A stretch of DNA of 64,000 nt from JBGVSA01 sp049840475 (GCA_049840475.1 JASGKX010000001.1:2542001-2606000), one strand, 5' to 3'. Counted from the stretch's first letter, positions 45,896 to 55,621 are shown. Program-made: numbers and translations. Notes: a model not told the origin generated them from the sequence alone.

Positions 45896-48484
45896 GTGAG
45901 CTCACTGCCTGCAACGCCTCCTGCCACCAGAGACGCGGTCCCCAGCGATGCGGGCCTCGTGACTTTGCACGCCCATTTGTCGGCGCTCGCGACGGCTGTC
46001 GGCATGCCCGATTTCTTTGCTGCTGCGGGCGATGCGCAATCCCTCTGCGCGCGCGCGGCTGAACTCATCGCCTATCAGATTCGCCAACAGGAGCGCCTGT
46101 CGCTCGTCCTCGACAACGCGGGCGACGCACTGTGGGACTGGGACCTGCAATCGGGCGAGTTTTATCTTTCGGACGCATGGAAGCGCGCCATGGGCTATGC
46201 GCCGCACACGTTCGGCAACGATCGTGCGACCTGGGAGGCCCAGATTCACCCGGACGACCTGCCAGGGGTGCGCGAGGCGTTGGCGGCCCACTATTCGGGT
46301 GCTGCATCTGTCTTCGATGTTGAATATCGTTTGCGCGATGCCGAGGGGGAGTGGCGCTGGATTGGTTCGCACGGCCGCGTGGTGGCGCGCGCTGCCGATG
46401 GCAAGCCGCAGCGCGTGGTCGGCACGCATCGCAACATTACTGAGCGCAAGGGGTGGGAACTCCAACTGCTGCGCGCCAAAGACGCGGCCGAATCGGCCAG
46501 TCGGGCGAAAAGCGACTTCCTGGCCAACATGAGCCACGAAATCCGCACGCCAATGAACGGCATCATCGGCATGACGGAACTGGCGCTCGACACGCAACTC
46601 GACGCCGAGCAGCGCGGCTATTTGCAGACGGTGAAGTCTTCTGCCGAATCACTGCTGTCGATCATTAACGATGTGCTGGATTTTTCGAAGATCGAAGCGG
46701 GCAGGCTCGATCTTGAGGACATCGAATTCTCGCTGCCGGCCGTCATCAGCGACACCTTCAAGGGCTTGGCGCTGCGTGCGCACCAGAAGAACCTGGAGCT
46801 GGTGTTTGGCATTGAGCCGGGCACGCCACACGTGCTGCGCGGCGACCCGAATCGCCTGCGACAGGTGCTGATGAACCTTGTCGGCAACGCAATCAAATTC
46901 ACCGAGCAAGGCGAAATCGAAGTGGTGGCGCGCGCAATCAGCCGTGAGGGTGGCGGCGTGGTGCTCCAGTGCGACGTGCGCGACACCGGCATCGGGATTT
47001 CGACCGACAAGCTCGATGAGGTCTTCGGTGCGTTTTCGCAAGCCGACACGTCAACCACGCGTCGCTATGGTGGCACTGGCCTGGGGTTGGCGATCTGCCG
47101 ACGGCTGGTGGAGTTGATGGGCGGACGTGTGTGGGTGGAGAGTCGGCTCAACGAGGGCAGTACCTTCCACTTCACTGCGCGCGTCGGACTGGTGCGCGAA
47201 GAGGTCGCCAGCGAGCCGCTGGACCCGCGTTTGCGCGGCATGCGTGCGCTGCTGGTGGAGGATAGTTGCGCCGCCGCCCGCGTCATGGCTGAAGCCATGC
47301 GCCGCTGGGGCATTGAGGTGACGATGGCGGGGTCGGGCGATGAAGCCGCCAGCGCATTGCGCCAGGCGCATAAGGCGGGCGACGCGTTCGACCTGATGCT
47401 GGTCGACGGCAAGATGCCGGAGCCCGGTGGCTTCGGGCTACCGTCGCGTTTTCATGGCGACGGCGCGCCGTGCGATCGCATCGTCATGATGCTGACCACC
47501 GATTCCCAGCGGAATGACGCGGCGCGCTGCCGACAGTTGGGCGTGCGTTCGCATCTGGTCAAGCCGGCTTCTTCGGCTGATCTGCTGGATGCCATCCGGC
47601 TTGCGATTTCGCCGGTCATTGAAGAAAACGAAGTCGATCTGGGTGAATTCAAGATCGACGAGTCACTGGCCGAGCACAGCGTGTCTCGCCGTGGCAAGGA
47701 AGTGCTGCTGGTGGAAGACAATCCGGTCAACCAGACCGTGGCAACCAAGATACTGGAGCGCAACGGCTATTCGGTGACGGTTGCGGGTGACGGGCAAGAG
47801 GCGATCGAATGGTTCGAGAAGCGCCGCTTCGACCTGATCCTCATGGATGTCCAGATGCCTGTGCTGGGCGGGCTGGATGCGACCAAGGCGATCCGCGCAC
47901 GCGAGGCGCGGCGCAGTTGGGCGATGTCCGGCCGTTGGGAGGCCACCCCGATCATCGCCATGACTGCTCACGTCATGCCTGGCGATCGCGAACGTTGTCT
48001 GGAGGCTGGCATGGACGACTATGTTTCCAAGCCGATCCAGCCAAGCGACCTGTTCGCCGCGATCGATCGTGCGGCACGGCGAATGGAGGCAACGGCGTTC
48101 GACGGAATCGAGTCGCTCAATGCCGAAGCCGGCGGTTACGGTGATGTCGCGGACCTGGCCCAGACGCGGCAGTTGCTGGAAGGCGATGAAATGGCCTTGC
48201 AGACGCTTATCGGCATCTACCTGGCCGACGTTGACAAGACCTGCCGACAACTGGAATCCGCTGCTGCGAAGCGCGATGCGCGCACGCTGGGTTCAATTGC
48301 ACATTCGGTCAAGTCGTCGGTCGGCGTGTTTGGCGCCGTGCAGGCGGCCGACGCCGCGCTCAAGGTCGAGATGGCGGGGCGCCGAGACGAACTCAGCGCC
48401 GCGCTCGATGGCGTGCCGACTTTGGTGGTTGAACTCAACCGGTTGGCGGATTACCTGCGCACGCAGTTGCGCAGCACTGACTGA
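45896..48484 (+). CDS. Hybrid sensor histidine kinase (PAS-HisKA-HATPase-REC-REC-HPt)
   Basis: An 862-residue soluble hybrid kinase with no membrane helix. Domains in order: N-terminal helical region; PAS/PAC (about 65-185, ending VVGTHRNITERK); HisKA with His214 in NMSHEIRTPMNG; ATPase (N-box about 321-335, DTGIGI 363-368, GGTGLGL); first receiver with Asp504 (MLVDGKMPE); second receiver with Asp651 (LMDVQMPVLGG); HPt with His803 (IAHSVKSS). All phospho-sites are present, so a full phosphorelay is possible within one protein, which needs a separate output regulator. The start is GTG at 45896. The stimulus is probably intracellular; no cognate regulator adjoins it. Confidence 0.92.
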   Translation: MSSLPATPPATRDAVPSDAGLVTLHAHLSALATAVGMPDFFAAAGDAQSLCARAAELIAYQIRQQERLSLVLDNAGDALWDWDLQSGEFYLSDAWKRAMGYAPHTFGNDRATWEAQIHPDDLPGVREALAAHYSGAASVFDVEYRLRDAEGEWRWIGSHGRVVARAADGKPQRVVGTHRNITERKGWELQLLRAKDAAESASRAKSDFLANMSHEIRTPMNGIIGMTELALDTQLDAEQRGYLQTVKSSAESLLSIINDVLDFSKIEAGRLDLEDIEFSLPAVISDTFKGLALRAHQKNLELVFGIEPGTPHVLRGDPNRLRQVLMNLVGNAIKFTEQGEIEVVARAISREGGGVVLQCDVRDTGIGISTDKLDEVFGAFSQADTSTTRRYGGTGLGLAICRRLVELMGGRVWVESRLNEGSTFHFTARVGLVREEVASEPLDPRLRGMRALLVEDSCAAARVMAEAMRRWGIEVTMAGSGDEAASALRQAHKAGDAFDLMLVDGKMPEPGGFGLPSRFHGDGAPCDRIVMMLTTDSQRNDAARCRQLGVRSHLVKPASSADLLDAIRLAISPVIEENEVDLGEFKIDESLAEHSVSRRGKEVLLVEDNPVNQTVATKILERNGYSVTVAGDGQEAIEWFEKRRFDLILMDVQMPVLGGLDATKAIRAREARRSWAMSGRWEATPIIAMTAHVMPGDRERCLEAGMDDYVSKPIQPSDLFAAIDRAARRMEATAFDGIESLNAEAGGYGDVADLAQTRQLLEGDEMALQTLIGIYLADVDKTCRQLESAAAKRDARTLGSIAHSVKSSVGVFGAVQAADAALKVEMAGRRDELSAALDGVPTLVVELNRLADYLRTQLRSTD

Positions 48485-48618
48485 CGCCTGAATCACGGCG
48501 GCGCCGCATTGCAACGCTGCTGCCGGTGTGCTGTGCGGGCAACCCGCACGATTCGTTGCGAGGAGCCTCGTTAGCGACCGATGTGACAGAAAAAGCTGGG
48601 CCGGCTCATGGGGCAGCG

Positions 48619-48647
48619 TTGCCGGGGCGGGCAATTTTGCGTATAAT
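48619..48647 (+). promoter_or_regulatory. Promoter of carAB
   Basis: TTGCCG (48619-48624), a 17-base spacer and a perfect TATAAT (48642-48647). Confidence 0.8.
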
Positions 48648-48662
48648 TTCGCAGGTTTACGA

Positions 48663-48694
48663 GCGGGGTGCGTTAATTGACGTACCCCGCTTTT
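48663..48694 (+). terminator. Putative attenuator hairpin in the carA leader
   Basis: The stem GCGGGGT/ACCCCGC (48663-48669 and 48684-48690), extended inward by GCG/CGT to about 10 bp with loop TTAATTGA, is followed by TTTT. It lies only 16-47 bases after the -10 box and before carA, so it would act on carA transcription itself. Confidence 0.6.
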
Positions 48695-48838
48695 CACGTC
48701 CGCGCGGTGAGGGCGTGTTTCCCGATAGATCAATTATTTAGCCCTAGTTCCGTTTCCCAGTCATGCGAAGGTGCGCGCAGCACCGAAGGATGTCTCGGAA
48801 ACGAAATCAGAGCCCAACAAGGTTTAGGAGTTTTTACC

Positions 48839-50000
48839 GTGACAGACACCCCGAGCGCAGGCAACCTGCACGCCCTTCTCGCACTGGCCGACGGAACGGT
48901 CTTCTATGGTCAGGGGCTGGGTATCGTGGGCAAGACGGTGGGTGAAGTGGTGTTCAACACCTCGATCACCGGCTACCAGGAAATCCTTACCGACCCGTCT
49001 TATCGCCGCCAGATCGTGACGCTGACCCATCCGCACGTGGGCAACGTGGGCGTGAACGCCGAAGACGCCGAATCCGCCGCCATCCACGCAGCCGGTTTGA
49101 TCATTCGCGACCTGCCGCTGCGCGTGTCGAACTTCCGCTCCGAGCAGGATCTCGACAGCTACATGCGCGCAGGCAACGTGGTCGGCATCGCTGGCATCGA
49201 TACCCGCAAGCTGACGCGCATCCTGCGTGAAAAGGGCGCCCAGAGCGGTTGTCTGGTGACGGCTGCTGCGCGTGAAGAACTCAACGCCGACGCCGCAATC
49301 GCCGATGCTCGTGCCTTTGAAGGCTTGGCCGGCATGGATCTGGCGCAGGTCGTGACCACGCCCAAGTCCTACGAGCTGGACGCGCGGCGAATGGAAGCTC
49401 GGCACGGGCTCCACGGAGAAGACCGACGCCAAGTTCCACGTTGTGGCGTATGACTTCGGCGTCAAGTTCAACATCCTGCGCATGCTGGCCGAACGCGGCT
49501 GCAAGCTGACCGTGGTGCCGGCCAAGACGCCTGCCAAGGATGTTCTGGCCCTGAACCCGGATGGTGTGTTCCTGTCGAATGGCCCTGGCGATCCGGAGCC
49601 TTGCGACTACGCAATCGCCGCCATCCGCGAATTCCTCGACCGCAAGTTGCCCACGTTCGGCATTTGCCTGGGTCACCAACTGATGGGGCTGGCTGCTGGC
49701 GGCAAGACGCTGAAGATGAAATTCGGCCACCACGGCGCCAACCACCCAGTGAAGGACCTCGAATCGGGTCGCGTGCTGATCACCAGCCAGAACCACGGCT
49801 TTGAAGTCGATGCCGCTACGCTGCCGGCCAACATCAAGGTGACGCACGTGTCGCTGTTCGACGGTAGCCTGCAAGGGCTGGCGTGGACGGACCGCCCGGC
49901 GCTGTGCTTCCAGGGGCACCCCGAAGCGAGCCCCGGCCCGCACGATGTGGCTTACCTGTTCGATCGCTTCATCGGCATGCTGGAAGCAGCGCGCAAGTAA
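48839..50000 (+). pseudogene. carA: Carbamoyl-phosphate synthase small subunit CarA, reading frame broken by one extra base
   Basis: The first frame starts at GTG 48839 (AGGAG 8 bases upstream; TDTPSAGNLHALLALADG) and is a normal CarA N-terminal domain up to TTPKSYEL. It then slips and stops at 49453. The second frame from about 49377 continues as WTRGEWKLG..KFHVVAYDFGVKFNIL through the glutaminase domain, with the nucleophile in FGICLGHQ and HHGANHPV. Removing the C at about 49376 gives 386 residues, the normal length. CarA supplies ammonia from glutamine to CarB for arginine and pyrimidine synthesis. A true break would make the cell an auxotroph, so an error is likely. Confidence 0.93.
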
Positions 50001-50147
50001 CGCGCAGCCGAGCACACGAGTACAGCCGGCAGAGCCGGCACGAATTTTCGCGGTAACAACATTCAGACGGAGAAGTGAAGCGCGGTAGATGAAGACGTAG
50101 CAGGGCAGTGCAAGTGAGCCCGCACCTTTATCCCCCTTCCGGACCAG

Positions 50148-53100
50148 ATGCCAAAACGTAACGACATCCAATCGATCCTCATCATCGGCGCCGGCCCGAT
50201 CGTCATCGGTCAGGCTTGCGAGTTCGACTATTCCGGCGCGCAGGCGTGCAAGGCCCTGCGCGACGAAGGCTATAAGGTCATCCTGGTCAACTCGAATCCG
50301 GCCACGATCATGACCGACCCGGAAACGGCCGACGTCACCTATATCGAGCCGATCACGTGGCAGGTGGTTGAACGCATCATCGAGAAGGAACGCCCGGACG
50401 CGATCCTGCCGACGATGGGCGGCCAGACCGCGCTGAACTGCGCGCTCGATCTGTGGCGCCACGGCGTGCTGGACAAGTTCAACGTTGAACTCATCGGCGC
50501 CAAGCCCGAGGCCATCGACAAGGCGGAAGACCGCCTGAAGTTCAAGGACGCGATGACCAAAATCGGCCTGGAATCGGCTCGGTCGGCCATCGCTCACAGC
50601 ATGGAAGAAGCGCTGGCCGTACAGGCCAAGGTGGGCTTCCCGGCGATCATCCGTCCGTCCTTCACGCTGGGCGGCACGGGTGGCGGTATTGCCTACAACA
50701 TCGAAGAGTTCGTCGAGATCTGCACGCGCGGTCTGGACCTGTCGCCGACCAATGAACTGCTGATCGAAGAATCGCTGCTGGGTTGGAAGGAATTCGAGAT
50801 GGAAGTCGTGCGCGACCGCGCCGACAACTGCATCATCGTGTGCTCGATCGAAAACCTCGACCCGATGGGCGTGCACACCGGTGACTCGATCACCATCGCG
50901 CCGGCTCAAACGCTGACCGACAAGGAATACCAGATCATGCGTAACGCATCGATCGCGGTGCTGCGTGAGATTGGCGTGGATACGGGGGGCTCGAACGTGC
51001 AGTTCGCCGTCAATCCGAAGGACGGCCGCCTGATCGTCATCGAAATGAACCCGCGCGTGTCGCGTTCGAGCGCGCTGGCATCGAAGGCGACCGGTTTCCC
51101 GATCGCCAAGGTCGCAGCCAAGCTGGCTGTGGGCTATACGCTGGACGAGCTGAAGAACGAAATCACCGGCGGCGCGACCCCGGCCTCGTTCGAGCCGACG
51201 ATCGACTACATCGTCACCAAGATTCCTCGTTTTGCGTTTGAGAAATTCCCGACCGCCAACAACCGCCTGACCACGCAGATGAAATCGGTGGGTGAGGTGA
51301 TGGCGATGGGTCGTACCTTCCAGGAGTCGTTCCAGAAGGCGTTGCGTGGCCTGGAAGTCGGCGTCGATGGCTTGAACCAGAAGACCACCGACCGCGAAAC
51401 GCTCGAGAAGGAGCTGGGCGAACCTGGCCCCGAGCGTATCTGGTACGTGGGCGATGCCTTCGAAAACGGCTTCTCGCTGGAAGAAGTGCACAACCTGACC
51501 AAGATCGACCCGTGGTTCCTCGCGCAGATCAAGGACATCGTTGACAAGGAAATGGAACTCGACGATCGTTCGCTCGGCTCCATCGGTGGCGACGAACTGC
51601 GCGCGCTCAAGCGCAAGGGCTTCTCGGACCGCCGTCTAGCCAAGCTGCTGAAGACCGACGAATCGACCGTGCGTACCCGTCGCCACGCATTGGGCGTGCG
51701 CCCGGTGTTCAAGCGTGTCGATACCTGTGCGGCCGAATTCGCATCGAACACGGCTTACATGTACTCGACGTACGAAGAAGAGTGCGAAGCACAGCCGAGC
51801 GACAAGAAGAAGATCATGGTGCTGGGCGGTGGCCCAAACCGCATCGGCCAAGGTATCGAGTTCGACTACTGCTGCGTGCATGCCGCACTTGCGCTGCGCG
51901 AAGATGGCTATGAAACCATCATGGTCAACTGCAACCCCGAGACCGTATCGACCGACTACGACACGTCGGATCGTCTGTACTTCGAGCCGCTGACGCTGGA
52001 AGACGTGCTGGAAATCGTGGCGATCGAAAAGCCGGTCGGCGTGATCGTTCAGTTCGGCGGTCAGACGCCGCTCAAGTTGGCGCGTGACCTTGAAGCCAAC
52101 GGTGTGCCCATCATCGGCACGACGCCCGACATGATCGACGCAGCCGAAGATCGTGAGCGCTTCCAGAAGCTGCTGCAGGACCTCGGTCTGCGTCAGCCGC
52201 CCAACCGCACCGCCCGTACGCCGGTTGAAGCTGTCGCCTTGGCCGCTGAAATCGGTTATCCGCTGGTCGTGCGCCCGTCGTACGTGCTGGGTGGTCGCGC
52301 GATGGAAATCGTGCATGAACAGGCCGACCTCGAACGCTACATGCGCGAGGCGGTTAAGGTCTCGAACGATTCGCCGGTGCTGCTCGACCGCTTCCTGAAC
52401 GACGCGACAGAAGTTGACGTCGATGCCATCTCCGACGGCACGCAGGTAATGATCGGCGGCATCATGGAACACATCGAACAAGCAGGCGTCCACTCGGGCG
52501 ACTCGGCATGTTCGCTGCCGCCGTACCGCCTGTCCGCCAAGCTGCAGGATGAACTGCGTCGCCAGACCGAAGCGATGGCACGCGGCCTGAATGTGGTCGG
52601 TCTGATGAACGTGCAGTTCGCCATTCAGGGTGAGGGCGATGACGCGGTCGTGTATGTGCTGGAAGTGAACCCGCGTGCCTCACGCACCGTGCCGTTCGTT
52701 TCCAAGGCCTGCAGCCTGCCGCTGGCGAAGATCGCTGCGCGCTGCATGGCGGGTCGTTCGCTGGTCGACCAGGGCGTGAAGGGCGAAATCGTGCCGCCGT
52801 ATTACTCGGTGAAGGAAGCCGTTTTCCCGTTCAACAAGTTCCCAGGCGTGGATACCATTCTGGGGCCGGAAATGAAGTCGACCGGCGAAGTCATGGGTGT
52901 GGGCCGCAGCTTCGCCGAAGCATTCGTGAAGAGCCAGATCGCTGCGGGCACGCGTCTGCCGACTGAAGGCCGTGTGTTCATCAGCGTGCGTCCGGCAGAT
53001 CGCCCTAAGGCGACCGACGTGGCACGTTCGCTGGTCGAACTGGGCTTCGAGCTGGTGGCAACGAAGGGCACCGGCGCGCACCTTCAGGAGGCCGGCATCC

Positions 53101-53381
53101 CTGTTTCGCTGGTCAACAAGGTGACTGAAGGACGTCCGCATATCGTGGACATGATCAAGAACAACGAGATCGCGCTGGTCATCAATACAGTCGATGAAAA
53201 GCGCCAGGCGATCCTTGATTCGCGTTCGATCCGGACCAGCGCGCTGGCCGCCAAGGTGACCATTTTCACCACGATCGAAGGCGCCCGCGCAGCCTGCTTG
53301 GGCATGCGCCACTTGGCGGGCCTGGAGACCTACTCGCTGCAATCGCTTCACGCGGAACTAAAACAAAGACACGCATCATGA
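50148..53381 (+). CDS. carB: Carbamoyl-phosphate synthase large subunit
   Basis: A 1077-residue enzyme that makes carbamoyl phosphate from bicarbonate, ammonia and two ATP. Two homologous ATP-grasp halves are visible: the first with SILIIGAGPIVIGQACEFDYSG, the second from about residue 560 with MVLGGGPNRIGQGIEFDYCC. An oligomerisation domain lies between them, and the C-terminal allosteric (MGS-like) domain begins around 940 (RVFISVRPADRPKA). It matches E. coli CarB (1073) end to end. It follows carA after 147 bases and overlaps greA by 4. Confidence 0.97.
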   Translation: MPKRNDIQSILIIGAGPIVIGQACEFDYSGAQACKALRDEGYKVILVNSNPATIMTDPETADVTYIEPITWQVVERIIEKERPDAILPTMGGQTALNCALDLWRHGVLDKFNVELIGAKPEAIDKAEDRLKFKDAMTKIGLESARSAIAHSMEEALAVQAKVGFPAIIRPSFTLGGTGGGIAYNIEEFVEICTRGLDLSPTNELLIEESLLGWKEFEMEVVRDRADNCIIVCSIENLDPMGVHTGDSITIAPAQTLTDKEYQIMRNASIAVLREIGVDTGGSNVQFAVNPKDGRLIVIEMNPRVSRSSALASKATGFPIAKVAAKLAVGYTLDELKNEITGGATPASFEPTIDYIVTKIPRFAFEKFPTANNRLTTQMKSVGEVMAMGRTFQESFQKALRGLEVGVDGLNQKTTDRETLEKELGEPGPERIWYVGDAFENGFSLEEVHNLTKIDPWFLAQIKDIVDKEMELDDRSLGSIGGDELRALKRKGFSDRRLAKLLKTDESTVRTRRHALGVRPVFKRVDTCAAEFASNTAYMYSTYEEECEAQPSDKKKIMVLGGGPNRIGQGIEFDYCCVHAALALREDGYETIMVNCNPETVSTDYDTSDRLYFEPLTLEDVLEIVAIEKPVGVIVQFGGQTPLKLARDLEANGVPIIGTTPDMIDAAEDRERFQKLLQDLGLRQPPNRTARTPVEAVALAAEIGYPLVVRPSYVLGGRAMEIVHEQADLERYMREAVKVSNDSPVLLDRFLNDATEVDVDAISDGTQVMIGGIMEHIEQAGVHSGDSACSLPPYRLSAKLQDELRRQTEAMARGLNVVGLMNVQFAIQGEGDDAVVYVLEVNPRASRTVPFVSKACSLPLAKIAARCMAGRSLVDQGVKGEIVPPYYSVKEAVFPFNKFPGVDTILGPEMKSTGEVMGVGRSFAEAFVKSQIAAGTRLPTEGRVFISVRPADRPKATDVARSLVELGFELVATKGTGAHLQEAGIPVSLVNKVTEGRPHIVDMIKNNEIALVINTVDEKRQAILDSRSIRTSALAAKVTIFTTIEGARAACLGMRHLAGLETYSLQSLHAELKQRHAS

Positions 53382-53854
53382 TGAAAGTACCCTTGACCGT
53401 GCGCGGGGCAGAGCTGCTGCGCACCGAGCTGCACCAACTCAAGACCGTTGAACGCCCGCGCGTAATCGAGGCGATTGCCGAGGCACGCTCGCACGGTGAT
53501 CTCTCGGAAAACGCCGAGTACGACGCAGCCAAAGAGCGCCAGGGCTTCATTGAAGGGCGTATTGCCGAAGTCGAAGGCAAGCTGTCGGTGGCACAGATCA
53601 TCGACCCGAAGTTGTTGGATGCTGATGGCCGTTGTGTTTTTGGCGCGACCGTCGATCTTGAAGACCTCGAGTCGGGTGATCGCGTTGTCTACCAGATCGT
53701 TGGTGACGACGAGGCGGACCTCAAGTCCGGCAAGATTTCGATCTCGTCGCCGATTGCTCGTGCGCTGATCGGCAAGTACGCCGGCGACGTGGCTGAAGTG
53801 CAAGCCCCGGGCGGCGTGCGCGAGTACGAAGTCATCGACGTCAAATATATCTGA
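53378..53854 (+). CDS. greA: Transcription elongation factor GreA
   Basis: A 158-residue factor that rescues backtracked RNA polymerase by stimulating transcript cleavage. The N-terminal coiled-coil finger carries the acidic tip in DLSENAEYDAAKERQ (about residues 40-55); the C-terminal FKBP-like domain has ISISSPIARALIGK and the ending EVIDVKYI. The start overlaps the carB stop (ATGA), with a second ATG one codon later. carB-greA coupling is common in betaproteobacteria. Confidence 0.96.
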   Translation: MMKVPLTVRGAELLRTELHQLKTVERPRVIEAIAEARSHGDLSENAEYDAAKERQGFIEGRIAEVEGKLSVAQIIDPKLLDADGRCVFGATVDLEDLESGDRVVYQIVGDDEADLKSGKISISSPIARALIGKYAGDVAEVQAPGGVREYEVIDVKYI

Positions 53855-53895
53855 CAGAGTGAAGTTGGCCGGGTGGTTTGCCGGCCGCCAATATC

Positions 53896-54351
53896 ATGAC
53901 GCGTCTAGCTGACTATCTGTTTGCCATTCTCGTCGCCGTATGGGTCGGCGCGCTGTGGGCCATTGGTTTCATGGCGGCTCCGGTGCTCTTCCAGCAATTG
54001 GCTGACCGCATGCTGGCTGGAGCCATTGCCGGCAAGCTGTTCACCATCGTGGCTTGGCTGGGAGTCGGCAGTGCCACGTATGCGCTGTTGTATCTGATGG
54101 TGCGCGAAGGTGTCACCGCGCTGCGCAGCGCGGTGTTCTGGATCGTGCTGGTCATGCTGGTGCTGACCCTGGTGGGGCAGTTCGGCGTGACACCTATCAT
54201 GGATGGGCTCAAGGCGCAGAGCATGTCGCGCGACATCATGGAAGGCATGCTGCGTGATCGCTTTATGATGTGGCACGGGATTTCCAGCGTGCTGTATCTG
54301 GTGGTCAGCGTGTTGGGCGTGGCACTGGTGACGCAGGCTTTTCGCCGCTAA
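53896..54351 (+). CDS. DUF4149 family membrane protein
   Basis: A 151-residue inner-membrane protein with four hydrophobic helices (about 5-30, 45-70, 75-100 and 125-148). The opening LADYLFAILVAVWVGALWAIGFMAAPVLFQ and the FMMWHGISSVLYLV segment near the end are typical of DUF4149 proteins, which regularly lie between greA and yhbY in betaproteobacteria. The ATG at 53896 is preferred over a TTG at 53878. Function is unknown. It converges on yhbY with a shared terminator. Confidence 0.83.
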   Translation: MTRLADYLFAILVAVWVGALWAIGFMAAPVLFQQLADRMLAGAIAGKLFTIVAWLGVGSATYALLYLMVREGVTALRSAVFWIVLVMLVLTLVGQFGVTPIMDGLKAQSMSRDIMEGMLRDRFMMWHGISSVLYLVVSVLGVALVTQAFRR

Positions 54352-54368
54352 CGTTGCGGACGGCAAAT

Positions 54369-54397
54369 GAAACGGGCTGCCGAAGCAGCCCGTTTTC
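54369..54397. terminator. Bidirectional terminator between the DUF4149 gene and yhbY
   Basis: A perfect 10-bp stem, AACGGGCTGC (54371-54380) and GCAGCCCGTT (54385-54394), loop CGAA, with two more Ts after on the + strand. Confidence 0.8.
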
Positions 54398-54416
54398 GTT
54401 CCTGCATGCGTTGCGC

Positions 54417-54911
54417 TCAGCGCTTGGGTGCGGCCTTGCGCGGAGCGGGGCGACCGGGAGTCGTGGTGCGAGCGGCTCCTCGTGTGCCGCGCGGAGCCGG
54501 GGCGCCGGGTTTGCGGGGGGCGTAGTCCGGACGCTTGGGCGCCGCTCCCGTTGCCGGGCGGCGCGGAGTCGTTTTGGCAACGGCCTTGCCACCTGCAGCA
54601 GGACGGGCAGGCGTCTTCTTAGGGGCCGGCTTTTTCTCTTCGGGCTTGGGCCGGAAGACAACAAGAAGCTTACCGATATGCTGGACAGCGGCGCAGCTGA
54701 GTGTGTCGCAGACGGTCTTGAGGACTTCCTCGCGCAGGGCGCGATCGTCGCCGTACACACGGATCTTGATCAGCTCGTGCGCCTTGAGCGAACGCTCGAT
54801 TTCCTTGAGCACGGACTCGGTCAAGCCGTTGGAGGCGACGCTGACAACCGGCTGCAGATGATGGGCCGCGGCGCGAAGGTCGCGGCGCTGCGCGGGGGAT
54901 AGCTCTAGCAT
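54417..54911 (-). CDS. yhbY: YhbY family (CRM domain) RNA-binding protein with basic tail
   Basis: A 164-residue protein. Residues 1-97 are the CRM/YhbY fold (LSPAQRRDLRAAAHHLQPVVSVASNGLTESVLKEIERSL; HELIKIRVYGDD), which binds pre-50S ribosomal RNA. The rest is a low-complexity Lys/Arg/Pro/Ala tail of nearly 70 residues, absent from the E. coli protein (97 residues) but common in this bacterial group; it likely adds unspecific RNA affinity. It is divergent from rlmE across 77 bases, the conserved order. Confidence 0.92.
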   Translation of the reverse strand: MLELSPAQRRDLRAAAHHLQPVVSVASNGLTESVLKEIERSLKAHELIKIRVYGDDRALREEVLKTVCDTLSCAAVQHIGKLLVVFRPKPEEKKPAPKKTPARPAAGGKAVAKTTPRRPATGAAPKRPDYAPRKPGAPAPRGTRGAARTTTPGRPAPRKAAPKR

Positions 54912-54988
54912 TTCGTATTATTTGGCAAGCAAATCAATATTTTATTCCAAATCGGGCGCCGCGACGACTTGAGTGGCGCGATAAACGC

Positions 54989-55621
54989 ATGAAACGGACG
55001 AAAACCAGCAAAGGCTGGATGATGGAGCACGTAAACGACCCCTTCGTGCAACGCGCGAAGGCGGAGGGGCTGCGCGCACGCGCCGCCTACAAGCTGCTCG
55101 AGATCGACGACAAGGACCATATCTTGCGTCCAGGTATGGTCGTGGCCGAACTTGGTGCGGCGCCGGGGTCGTGGTCGCAAGTGGCGGTGCGCCGGATTCA
55201 GCCCGGTGGCAAGCTGGTGGCACTTGATCTGCTTCCGATGGATCCTGTCGCCGGTGTGGATTTCCTGCAGGGCGACTTCCTAGAGGATGCCGTTCTGGAG
55301 CAATTTGTGTCCTTGCTTGAAGGTCGCAAGGTGGACCTTGTATTGTCCGATATGGCCCCCAATATTTCGGGTATCGCTACGAGTGATCAAGGCCGCATGA
55401 TGTATCTGGGCGAGCTGGCTCTGGATTTCGCCGCCCACTATCTGCGTCCGGGTGGCGCCATGCTGATCAAGCTCTTCCAGGGAGAAGGGTTCATGGAATA
55501 TCGCAAGGCCATGCAGGGGGCTTTCCGTGCTGTCCATTCGCGCAAGCCGGCCGCTTCGCGCGATCGCAGTTCGGAGGTATACCTGCTGGGCCTGGACCAC
55601 AAAGGTGGTCAGCCAGGGTAA
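54989..55621 (+). CDS. rlmE: 23S rRNA (uridine-2'-O-)-methyltransferase RlmE
   Basis: A 210-residue SAM-dependent enzyme that methylates U2552 of 23S rRNA late in 50S assembly. The catalytic tetrad K-D-K-E is present: Lys in RAAYKLLEID, Asp in VLSDMAPN, Lys in LIKLFQGEG and Glu in RSSEVYLL; the SAM loop is ELGAAPGSWSQVA. The length equals E. coli RlmE (209). It precedes ftsH, as in many proteobacteria, with a hairpin (55628-55648) lacking a T-tract in between. Confidence 0.96.
   Translation: MKRTKTSKGWMMEHVNDPFVQRAKAEGLRARAAYKLLEIDDKDHILRPGMVVAELGAAPGSWSQVAVRRIQPGGKLVALDLLPMDPVAGVDFLQGDFLEDAVLEQFVSLLEGRKVDLVLSDMAPNISGIATSDQGRMMYLGELALDFAAHYLRPGGAMLIKLFQGEGFMEYRKAMQGAFRAVHSRKPAASRDRSSEVYLLGLDHKGGQPG

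Larger units (their letters stand above)
48485..48838. other. carA leader region
   Basis: 354 bases without a gene. It contains a 7-bp hairpin without T-tract (GTGCGGG/CCCGCAC, 48533-48549), a strong promoter (48619-48647), a terminator-like hairpin 16 bases downstream (48663-48694) and then about 145 bases of leader before the carA start. No leader peptide with a regulatory codon run was recognised. Confidence 0.6.

Noticed and set aside
49281..51491. A 736-codon antisense ORF opposite carA/carB
   Set aside because: A shadow of the biased third-position G+C of carB; His/Arg-rich low-complexity translation and no start signals.
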